Below, in pieces: positions 1-4,768 of a DNA stretch of 6,727 bases. The stretch spans positions 1 through 6,727 of the forward strand of contig CAISDD010000113.1 in assembly GCA_903883985.1 (NCBI GenBank), given 5' to 3'. Positions within the stretch are counted from its first letter, which is position 1. Each line of letters opens with the position of its first letter. A model generated the notes under the pieces. The model was not told the origin of the DNA. It made no database searches and saw only the letters and a list, made by a program, of their open reading frames with translations. Position numbers and translations under genes: made by a program. The stretch comes from an uncultured Pseudomonadota bacterium (GTDB lineage Bacteria > Pseudomonadota > Gammaproteobacteria > Burkholderiales > Thiobacillaceae).

Positions 1-130
1 CGGATGCGATGGGGCCAAGCTCACCCGCTGTGCTGGACTGGGATGCTCGTAGATCGGTGTTGCCGAGCCAGCACACCAGTAGGCTCATGTAGGCGCAAAT
101 ATATTAGTGCTCATGGAACATATCTTATGT

Positions 131-144
131 CAGCCGCATGGCTG
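131..144. repeat. small perfect hairpin
   Basis: A 5-bp inverted repeat, CAGCC-gcat-GGCTG, closes a four-base loop. It lies in the non-coding leader, is followed by no T-run, and has no assigned role. A stem this short can occur by chance. Confidence 0.35.
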
Positions 145-240
145 CCGCTTGGGAAAATGGACTGGTGAGGAACGGGAAGCGGTGTCGTGAAGGGCTTGGA
201 AATGGCGTGCGATATGACATGGGTGAGACGGACGGTCTCT

Positions 241-259
241 TGATCGGCCAAACCGGTCA
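241..259. repeat. stem-loop in leader
   Basis: A 7-bp inverted repeat, TGATCGG and CCGGTCA, flanks the loop ccaaa; one pair is G-U. No T-run follows, so it is not an obvious intrinsic terminator. It may be part of a larger folded RNA in this leader or an operator-like element. Confidence 0.4.
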
Positions 260-403
260 TTGAGGTGGGACATGGATAACAGCCCCCACCTGCACGAAGA
301 CGGGGGTGACCTGCCCTGGGATTTTCGGACCGATTGAAACTTGAGAGGATGGCTCCCGACGACGCAGGAGGGGGCAGTGTGGAAGCACATCAAAAACGAA
401 GTA

Positions 404-433
404 TTCGCAGACAACCCATTTTTTAGGTACACT
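404..433 (+). promoter_or_regulatory. candidate sigma70-type promoter of the BstA-like gene
   Basis: TTCGCA at 404-409 and TACACT at 428-433 sit 18 bases apart and resemble -35 and -10 boxes. Transcription would start near 440, leaving a leader of about 15 bases before the ATG at 456. The encoded protein has a helix-turn-helix, so autoregulation at this site is possible, but I see no clear operator palindrome. Both boxes deviate from consensus. Confidence 0.35.
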
Positions 434-446
434 TACGCATCGAAAC

Positions 447-450
447 GGAG
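447..450 (+). promoter_or_regulatory. ribosome binding site of the BstA-like gene
   Basis: GGAG at 447-450 lies five bases before the ATG at 456. This is a good Shine-Dalgarno position and supports that start over any upstream alternative. Confidence 0.6.
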
Positions 451-455
451 GTTGC

Positions 456-1598
456 ATGCACGCCAAGGACATCATCAACTTGTTTGGCGGCCAGACGGCG
501 ATAGCTGCTGCCCTAGGCAAGTCTCAGAGCACGGTCAGCTACTGGGCCAAGGTCGGTGTAATACCGGCAAAGTGGCAAGAACCGATCCTCAACCTAGCCA
601 GGGAACAGGGATTGGAACTGTCTGCCAACGACTTTGTCACCTCCAACCGAATGGCGCTGGCCGCCCAAAAGCTCAATGGTGGCAATGAGTTAGTGCTCAG
701 AATGCCGAAGACGGTGGCCACCCAGCAACAGCACCTTGATCTTGGCATCCAGAAGCAGATCGAAATCGACGGCATCGGGATGGGCGTCTTGTCAGACGGA
801 ACCCCCTTCCTTACCGGGCGTGGTCTGGCACGCTTGTGCGGCGTCTTCCACAACGCGATACAGGGCATCGGGGAGGAGTGGGTCCAAGACGTTTCTCTCC
901 CTCGGGTAACGAAGATACGCGACATTTTGACGTCCCACGGCCATGTGCTTGACATGCCCTACATCGAAGTCGAGCAGCGCAGCGGAACCTTCTTCGCCTA
1001 CCCCGACACGGCGTGCTTAGCCATCCTTGAGTACTACTCTTTTGACGCCGGCCCCAACATCAAGGAAGAGGCTAAGAAGAACTATCGCCTACTCGCTGGA
1101 AGTGCCCTGCGCGACTTCATCTACACGCAAGTTGGCTACGACCCGAAGAACGCACTGCCCGAGAAGTGGAAATACTTCCATGACCGAGTATCCCTGACCT
1201 ACAACGCGCTTCCTAAGGGCACCTTCGGTATCTTCAAGGAGATCGCCGACATGATCGTCACCCTCGGCCAAGCTGGACTCCACATCGATGAAACCTTCGT
1301 TCCCGACATCAGTGTCGGCATCCACTGGTCAAAGCACTGGGGCACCATCAACGGCGATGAAAGGTTCGGTCAACGCACAAAGTACGAACACAACTACCCC
1401 GACTACTTCCCCCAAGCCGCCTCGAATCCGCAAGAGCCTTGGTGCTACCCCGAAGAGGCTCTGGGTGAATTCCGGCGGTGGTTCAGGGAGACCTACATCG
1501 CAGGTGGCAGATTTCAGAATTACGTGGAGAGCAAAGTAAAGGAAAACAAACTGCCCATCTCCTTCGCACAGCTAGCCATTGCCGCATATAGACAGTGA
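456..1598 (+). CDS. BstA-like putative abortive-infection protein with N-terminal YdaS-type HTH
   Basis: This is a 380-aa, probably cytoplasmic, DNA-binding protein. Residues 3-55 form a YdaS/Cro-like helix-turn-helix (DIINLFGGQTAIAAALGKSQ, then STVSYW). Residues about 103-180 start with IDGIGMGVLSDGTPFLTGRG and look like a KilA-N/antirepressor-type DNA-binding fold. The C-terminal part is the most conserved-looking: FHDRVSLTYNALPKGTFGIF (241-260), KEIADMIVTL (261-270), VPDISVGIHWSKHW (282-295), KYEHNYPDYFPQ (309-320) and EEALGEFRRWF (333-343). I recognise this from memory as the BstA family, prophage-encoded proteins that abort infection by incoming phages and carry a cognate self-immunity DNA element (aba). 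No alignment was possible. The ATG has GGAG five bases upstream. The gene is followed seven bases later by a DUF3223 gene on the same strand, so the two are probably co-expressed. Its base composition looks less GC-rich than the minus-strand genes, consistent with separate acquisition. An alternative is a phage-type transcriptional regulator without defence function. Confidence 0.6.
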   Translation: MHAKDIINLFGGQTAIAAALGKSQSTVSYWAKVGVIPAKWQEPILNLAREQGLELSANDFVTSNRMALAAQKLNGGNELVLRMPKTVATQQQHLDLGIQKQIEIDGIGMGVLSDGTPFLTGRGLARLCGVFHNAIQGIGEEWVQDVSLPRVTKIRDILTSHGHVLDMPYIEVEQRSGTFFAYPDTACLAILEYYSFDAGPNIKEEAKKNYRLLAGSALRDFIYTQVGYDPKNALPEKWKYFHDRVSLTYNALPKGTFGIFKEIADMIVTLGQAGLHIDETFVPDISVGIHWSKHWGTINGDERFGQRTKYEHNYPDYFPQAASNPQEPWCYPEEALGEFRRWFRETYIAGGRFQNYVESKVKENKLPISFAQLAIAAYRQ

Positions 1599-1605
1599 GG
1601 AACCC

Positions 1606-1944
1606 ATGGCAAAGTCGATCCCCATACACCTGCCCACCGGTCGCAACTGGCCCAAAAAGGGTGATGCTCAGTCCTACTTCAAAGCCATGCTGGGCCGATA
1701 TGAAGTCGGCGCCCGAATCCTCGATCCAACCGATCACTCGGACCTTGAAGCACTGCTAACCATCTACGATGCCACCTTGCCTCAAGGGCAAGCCAAGAAA
1801 GCCGGTGCTGGCGTCGCGTACTTTGAAAAGCGGGTAGACCTCGATCACCCCGGTCGAACTACATGCTTCTTCGTAGTCCGACGGGACGGAACAAGCATCG
1901 ACTTCAGTTACTTGCGCGCACTGGATGCCGCTGCAAAGCAATGA
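1606..1944 (+). CDS. DUF3223 (DCL-family) small protein
   Basis: This 112-aa protein fits the DUF3223/DCL domain, named for plant DCL proteins and also present at the C terminus of a plant RNA polymerase V subunit; its bacterial function is unknown. The family pattern is visible: an N-terminal helix with Y24-F25 and a Y-x-x-G turn (RYEVGARI, 31-38), an acidic leucine-rich helix (DLEALLTIYD, 46-55), a G-x-G loop with an aromatic (AGAGVAYFEKRV, 67-77), and the ending CFFVVRRDGTSIDFSYLRAL (87-106), the most characteristic part. The ATG at 1606 lies seven bases after the stop of the BstA-like gene and has GAGG at 1597-1600, spaced five bases. A TTG start at 1579 would overlap the upstream gene and is less likely. 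Position suggests translational coupling and a shared role with the BstA-like protein; that role is inference. Confidence 0.7.
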   Translation: MAKSIPIHLPTGRNWPKKGDAQSYFKAMLGRYEVGARILDPTDHSDLEALLTIYDATLPQGQAKKAGAGVAYFEKRVDLDHPGRTTCFFVVRRDGTSIDFSYLRALDAAAKQ

Positions 1945-1947
1945 GAC

Positions 1948-1974
1948 TAGCCAGCAGCCGCACACTGCGGGCTA
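1948..1974. repeat. hairpin after the DUF3223 stop codon
   Basis: CCGCA-cac-TGCGG (1958-1970) is a perfect 5-bp stem with a three-base loop. It is extended by an outer TAGC (1948-1951) and GCTA (1971-1974), with CAGCAG bulged on the left. No T-run follows on the plus strand, so it is at best a weak terminator. It overlaps the left end of the attC-like site. Confidence 0.45.
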
Positions 1975-2040
1975 ACCCCCATCAATCAAGCGGAGCGCCA
2001 ACGGCAGGCCGCCGTCGCCCGCTTAACTCGAACGTTTGAA
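1970..2040 (+). other. attC-like integron recombination site
   Basis: This 71-bp imperfect palindrome has the order of an attC site. The R''-like box GGCTAAC (1970-1976) is followed by an L''-like arm CAATCAAGCGG (1983-1993), a central stem ACGGC-aggcc-GCCGT (2001-2015), an L'-like arm CCGCTTAACTC (2019-2029) and AACGTT (2031-2036), where GTT is the invariant crossover triplet. From memory, the aadA-type attC reads ATTCAAGCCG on one side and CGGCTTAACTCAAGCGTTAG on the other. Here CTTAACTCGAACGTT matches 13 of 15 positions. The site starts 25 bases after the DUF3223 stop codon, as expected at a cassette's 3' end. The final box, GTTTGAA, departs from GTTRRRY. Because those last six bases come from whatever lies downstream, this may mean insertion at a non-integron secondary site. 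Confidence 0.55.
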
Positions 2041-2194
2041 GGTCTGCTTCGGGCGAGAAATGGACAGTTACCCTCCGTCAGCCTGTACTGTCGCTTGTCG
2101 CTGAAGCTTCTCCCGTCGCACTTATCCGTGTAAGTGCCTGCTCCGTTTCAGCTGGACACCGAACATTTACATTGGACTCTCTGACGGATTGCGC
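2041..2194. other. convergent spacer
   Basis: This stretch separates the plus-strand BstA-like unit from the minus-strand macro-domain gene. It holds one clear hairpin (2118-2137). The text GGTCTGCTTCGGGCGAGAAA at 2041-2060 resembles short intergenic repeats seen in Pseudomonas, but I cannot confirm that. I see no gene. Confidence 0.5.
2118..2137. terminator. perfect hairpin between convergent genes, possible bidirectional terminator
   Basis: GCACTTA-tccgtg-TAAGTGC is a perfect 7-bp inverted repeat with a six-base loop. It lies between two convergent transcription units, where a terminator is expected. Neither side has a T-run, so intrinsic termination would be weak. Confidence 0.35.
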
Positions 2195-2743
2195 CTATGA
2201 GGACGCTAGATGCGCGGCATAACGCCGGGCCATCTCGGCATCGCTCACCACGAAGCGAATGCGCTTGAGGTGGTGCGCCTGCGCGCTGGCCTGCCAGATG
2301 GTGTTGATGCAGATTGCCGTCGCGGCCTCCGCCGGGAAGCCATAAATGCCGGTGGAGATGGCGGGAATCGCGAGCGATTCGATCTGGTTGCGTTCCGCCA
2401 GTGCGAGGAGGTTGCGGTAGCAGGTGGCGAGCAGTTCGCCGGGGTTGGGATCACTGCCGTAACGCGGACCGCAGGCGTGCAGGATGGCGCGGTTGGACAG
2501 CCGGAACGCGGGGGTAAGCACCACTTCGCCGGGCTGGATCGGCACCAGCGTGTGGCAGGCGGCCTGTAGTTCCTCACGCCCCGCCGCCGCGAAGATGGCG
2601 CCGCACACGCCGCCTCCCGGCAGCAGATGAGCGTTGGCGTCGTTGACGATGGCTGCTATGTCAGGCTGCTGGACGATGTCGCCGATGATGACCTCGATTT
2701 CGAGGTTGTTGATGTGGGCGTGGGCGTAGGGGTGGCGGGGCAT
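2195..2743 (-). CDS. macro-domain protein (predicted ADP-ribose-binding or ADP-ribosylhydrolase)
   Basis: This 182-aa protein is essentially one macro domain, the fold that binds ADP-ribose and in many members removes ADP-ribose from proteins or DNA, or deacetylates O-acetyl-ADP-ribose. Visible motifs in order are IGDI (20-23, with the adenine-contacting Asp22), IVNDAN (32-37), LLPGGGVCGAIFAAAG (40-55) and the phosphate loop PAISTGIYGFP (127-137). In the MacroD/YmdB type, the Asp of GGGVDGAI is important for catalysis; here it is Cys47, so activity may differ or be lost. It is the last gene of the minus-strand operon, 61 bases after the SRAP gene, with a REP-like hairpin in the gap. No strong Shine-Dalgarno is seen before the ATG. 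Family assignment is confident; substrate is unknown. It is not next to a DarT-like gene. Confidence 0.88.
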   Translation of the reverse strand: MPRHPYAHAHINNLEIEVIIGDIVQQPDIAAIVNDANAHLLPGGGVCGAIFAAAGREELQAACHTLVPIQPGEVVLTPAFRLSNRAILHACGPRYGSDPNPGELLATCYRNLLALAERNQIESLAIPAISTGIYGFPAEAATAICINTIWQASAQAHHLKRIRFVVSDAEMARRYAAHLASS

Positions 2744-2768
2744 GAAGGTCTTCGTGTTGGAGGGGCTT

Positions 2769-2794
2769 GTCGGGTTACGCTTCGCTGACCCGAC
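2769..2794. repeat. REP-like palindrome between SRAP and macro genes
   Basis: GTCGGGT (2769-2775) and ACCCGAC (2788-2794) pair perfectly around the 12-base loop tacgcttcgctg. The sequence is of the REP-like intergenic type scattered through Pseudomonas and related genomes. It could attenuate or stabilise the transcript between the two genes. Confidence 0.55.
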
Positions 2795-2804
2795 TTTCGT
2801 GGGT

Positions 2805-3464
2805 TCAGGCCAGCGGCTCGATCATCCCCGCATCATCCGCACCCGCCTTGCTCACCCGCCGGTCCACCGGCCAAGCCTGCATGTCATCGGCTGTGTACGG
2901 CGCAAGCAGCCCGGCTACATCTTCCGCCGGCGCGCTCAGCCAGGCTTGCCAGTGTTCCGGAGCGAGGATCACCGGCATGCGGTCATGGATGGGTTGCATC
3001 AGCGCATTCGGGCCGGTGGTGACGACGGCGCAGGTGCGCAGGATTTCGCCGTCGGGTGATTTCCAGGATTCCCACAAGCCGCCCATTGCCATCAGATCAC
3101 CGGATTTCAGGCTGATGTAATAAGGCTGCTTGACCTTGCCTTGCACGCCCCACTCGTAGAACCCGCTGGCCGGGATCAGGCAGCGGCGGCGTTTGAAGGC
3201 TTCACGGAACGAGGGCTTCTCGGCCACACTTTCGCCACGCGAGTTGTTGAGCTTGTTGCCGATAGATGGGTCTTTCGCCCAGTGCGGAACCAGGCCCCAG
3301 CGCAGCAGGTGCAGCACGCGCTGGCCTTCGGGGGATTGGCGGATCACCGGGATGTCGTTGCCGGGCGGGATGTTGAAGCGCGGCGCGAAATCGGCACAAG
3401 CAGCCAAGCCGAAGTGCTCTGCGACCTGGGCGGGAGTGGCGTTGAAGGCATAGCGGCCGCACAT
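2805..3464 (-). CDS. yedK: SRAP-domain protein, YedK/HMCES family (SOS response-associated peptidase)
   Basis: This 219-aa protein matches the usual size of bacterial YedK, which captures abasic sites in single-stranded DNA by forming a covalent thiazolidine link through its N-terminal cysteine after Met removal. All key residues are present: Cys2 in MCGRYA, Asn74 with Arg76 in NNSRGES, Glu104 in SGFYEW (100-105), and His160 in IHDRMPVIL (159-167). Other family blocks are PRFNIPPG (28-35) and LLRWGLVPHWAKD (53-65). The start is fixed because Cys2 must follow Met1. The gene begins 15 bases after the small ORF upstream and is probably in the same operon. SRAP genes are common on plasmids, phages and ICEs, where single-stranded transfer or replication intermediates need protection. 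Confidence 0.95.
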   Translation of the reverse strand: MCGRYAFNATPAQVAEHFGLAACADFAPRFNIPPGNDIPVIRQSPEGQRVLHLLRWGLVPHWAKDPSIGNKLNNSRGESVAEKPSFREAFKRRRCLIPASGFYEWGVQGKVKQPYYISLKSGDLMAMGGLWESWKSPDGEILRTCAVVTTGPNALMQPIHDRMPVILAPEHWQAWLSAPAEDVAGLLAPYTADDMQAWPVDRRVSKAGADDAGMIEPLA

Positions 3465-3479
3465 CGTTCAGTTCGCCAT

Positions 3480-3668
3480 TCAGCTCGTTGTGATGAACTC
3501 GGCTTGCGCACTGAACGAACTCGCAGTGACCTCGATGTCGGGACGCGAGATGCCGGCGATGCCAGGCGATACCGCGACGGCGCTCATCAACTCAGCCACG
3601 ATTGCGGTGGCATCCTTGAACGCACGCATCGGCGTCGGGCTGTCAGCCGCCCCCGGTAACCGGATCAT
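3480..3668 (-). CDS. small hypothetical protein (62-63 aa)
   Basis: I do not recognise this protein. It begins MIRLPGAADSPTPMRAFKDA and has an Ala/Val-rich middle (TAIVAELMSAVAV) that could be an amphipathic helix rather than a membrane span. It is supported mainly by position: its ATG at 3668 overlaps the stop of the 178-aa gene as TGATG, and GTG at 3671 would give a GTGA overlap and one extra residue. The stop lies 15 bases before the SRAP start. The overlap pattern is shared with the rest of this operon and argues for coupled translation. Confidence 0.5.
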   Translation of the reverse strand: MIRLPGAADSPTPMRAFKDATAIVAELMSAVAVSPGIAGISRPDIEVTASSFSAQAEFITTS

Positions 3669-4204
3669 CACGCGATCTCACCCAGCAGATCTTTGACCGC
3701 GCTGTCGGCCGACTCGGCCGCTACAATATCGGTCACCGCGTAAGCCTCGAATAGTGCGTTGCCACGGTCGAACAAGTCGACGAGGGTGTTCTGAAGTTCA
3801 GTCATGCTTTCGAACTCCGTCCCGAACTCCCCTTCCCGCCCACGAACCACCCACACCCTGCACAGCAGGGCCAGCAGTAGCTGAATGGCGCCGATTCCCC
3901 GGTGTAGAAACCACAACCAGTGCGGCCATTCGGCGGTCAAGCGGCGGAAGAAAGCGCGCACTTCGGGGATTTCCGGCACTTCCCTAGGATCGTGATCGTA
4001 TCCGCTGATCTGGAAAAACAGTGATTCGCGGTAGAGCCGCATATTCTCGGCGCTATCGGTCAGCACGTGGAGGCGTTCAAGGGCGCTGGCGATGTTGCCG
4101 GTCTCGATGTCCCGCCTCCTGATATCGAGCACGATGATTGCCGGGTCAGTGTTGTCCGCCAGGCCATCGGCATCGGTCTGAGTAAAGCGCGGATTGTTCG
4201 TCAT
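3668..4204 (-). CDS. hypothetical protein, 178 aa, with a hydrophobic central segment
   Basis: I do not recognise a family. The protein is acidic at the start (DADGLADNTDPAIIVLDIRR, 11-30). A mostly helical region follows, including RLYRESLFFQISGYDHDPRE (56-75). The Trp-rich segment EWPHWLWFLHRGIGAIQLLL (90-109) runs on into ALLCRVWVV and could be a single membrane helix or a buried core helix. The end is an acidic helical tail with LVDLFDRGNALFEAYAVTDI (141-160). The start is supported by an ATGA overlap with the stop of the 59-codon ORF upstream, and the gene ends in a TGATG overlap with the next ORF. Codon use looks like that of the neighbouring SRAP and HD genes. A maintenance or accessory role on the mobile element is only inference. 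Confidence 0.75.
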   Translation of the reverse strand: MTNNPRFTQTDADGLADNTDPAIIVLDIRRRDIETGNIASALERLHVLTDSAENMRLYRESLFFQISGYDHDPREVPEIPEVRAFFRRLTAEWPHWLWFLHRGIGAIQLLLALLCRVWVVRGREGEFGTEFESMTELQNTLVDLFDRGNALFEAYAVTDIVAAESADSAVKDLLGEIA

Positions 4205-4380
4205 GGCGCTGGAATCCTTGTCAATACGACGAGTTTACCAACGACGGCATGCACATCACCCCAACCGCCAACGCAACCTGTTCCTTGCCAAGCTCCGACC
4301 AGCGACGGCCATTCGGAGCGTTCCAGTTCGATGCCAGGCCCGAGGTATGAGATATGGGGATGGCCGATGCAGCAGGTCAC
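4201..4380 (-). CDS. predicted 59-aa ORF, overlapping both neighbours by four bases
   Basis: This short ORF fills the gap between the membrane-protein gene and the 178-aa gene. It starts with GTG at 4380, sharing GTGA with the upstream stop, and ends with TGA at 4201, sharing ATGA with the downstream start. A purine-rich GAAGAAA just upstream can serve as ribosome site. The peptide begins (V/M)TCCIGHPHISYLGPGIELE and continues with several Gly and Trp residues (SEWPSLVGAW, CVGGWGD); I recognise no family. The four-base overlaps at both ends match the operon's style, which is the main support. In the same frame a longer TTG- or ATG-started version would run through the membrane-protein gene and is unlikely. 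Two overlaps could still be coincidence. Confidence 0.45.
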   Translation of the reverse strand: MTCCIGHPHISYLGPGIELERSEWPSLVGAWQGTGCVGGWGDVHAVVGKLVVLTRIPAP

Positions 4381-4667
4381 GATTTCTTCGCGATTCGCAT
4401 GAGACGCGAGGGATGAACCTCGGCGGAAGCTCGCGGCTTCACCCCAAACCAGTTCCGGATGCCAAGCAGGCTGGTCGCGGTGAAACCTATCTGCATGGCA
4501 ACGAGGCCGGGCGCCTTGGTGAGTAGCCCAAAGGCGATCCACAGCGCGTTGGACACCAGGAAAGCAACGAAGCCCCAGCCAGAGAGGCGGTGGTTCAGGG
4601 CCAGCATGCAGGCACCGACAAGGCCAGAGGCGCATCCGGCCCATTCGAGAAAACTGACGAAGCTCAT
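4377..4667 (-). CDS. small three-helix membrane protein (PnuC-like fragment family)
   Basis: This 96-aa inner-membrane protein has three hydrophobic segments, near residues 5-24 (SFLEWAGCASGLVGACML), 30-50 (GWGFVAFLVSNALWIAFGLL) and 54-72 (PGLVAMQIGFTATSLLGIRN). A basic cytoplasmic-type tail follows, ending RLMRIAKKS. The pattern G-W-x-F...N-x-x-W-I-x-x-G-L-x-T...Q...T...G-I-x-x-W resembles the repeat unit of PnuC-type nicotinamide riboside transporters and small phage or plasmid membrane proteins of that style. Transport activity by such a short protein is not established. The ATG at 4667 has AAGG five bases upstream and overlaps the preceding ORF's stop as ATGA. A GTG at 4673 would add two residues. 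Confidence 0.75.
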   Translation of the reverse strand: MSFVSFLEWAGCASGLVGACMLALNHRLSGWGFVAFLVSNALWIAFGLLTKAPGLVAMQIGFTATSLLGIRNWFGVKPRASAEVHPSRLMRIAKKS

Positions 4668-4768
4668 GCGCACCTTATTGTCGGCAGCCTGGCCACCGAA
4701 TCACTGGATTCAGCCAGGGCGAGGGCGAGGCAATTGCGGATTCGGTCGAGTGCTTTCGATTTGTCCAT
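4664..4768 (-). CDS. predicted 34-aa ORF resembling the first helix of DUF2786
   Basis: This tiny ORF lies between the HD gene and the membrane-protein gene. Its ATG at 4768 overlaps the HD stop as TAATG, and its TGA overlaps the membrane-protein ATG as ATGA. The peptide MDKSKALDRIRNCLALALAE (then SSDSVARLPTIRCA) looks like the opening K-A-L-x-x-I-R-x-x-L-A-L-A-E-S-S helix of DUF2786 proteins, which are normally far longer. It may be a decayed remnant kept for coupling or a genuine micro-protein. The family call is weak; the overlaps are the stronger evidence. Confidence 0.45.
   Translation of the reverse strand: MDKSKALDRIRNCLALALAESSDSVARLPTIRCA

Larger units (their letters stand above)
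1..455. other. non-coding leader region with small hairpins, no convincing gene
   Basis: I see no credible gene in these 455 bases. The open frames on the minus strand (about 130-432 and 257-520) have no family resemblance, no ribosome site and skewed composition (rich in Ser, Pro, Arg, Cys, His), so I treat them as chance. Small inverted repeats are visible: CAGCC-gcat-GGCTG at 131-144 and TGATCGG-ccaaa-CCGGTCA at 241-259, the latter with one G-U pair. The purine-rich text between about 145 and 390, with several GGAAA-type loops, looks more like a structured RNA or a remnant of one (for example part of a group II intron) than coding DNA, but I could identify no diagnostic domain V. The right end carries the probable promoter and ribosome site of the BstA-like gene. 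Confidence 0.5.

Noticed and set aside
451..456. GTT just before the first ATG as the cassette's left crossover
   Set aside because: It would leave the ribosome site outside the cassette and does not fit GTTRRRY; TTAGGT at 423 fits better.
130..520. Minus-strand open frames of 87-100 aa in the leader region
   Set aside because: No family resemblance, no ribosome site, unusual composition, and one runs into the start of the BstA-like gene on the opposite strand.
539..955. 138-aa minus-strand frame inside the BstA-like gene
   Set aside because: Antisense shadow of a gene with clear protein motifs; composition is low-quality and there is no ribosome site.
1948..1980. Intrinsic terminator after the DUF3223 gene
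   Set aside because: The hairpin is followed by C-rich sequence with no T-run, and it overlaps the attC-like R'' box.
3141..3659. 172-aa plus-strand frame across the SRAP gene
   Set aside because: Antisense to SRAP, whose active-site residues are all in place; the frame has no motif of its own.
4381..4644. Upstream extension of the 59-codon ORF into a 147-aa protein
   Set aside because: It would run out of frame through almost all of the well-supported membrane-protein gene; only the part after its stop codon is plausible.
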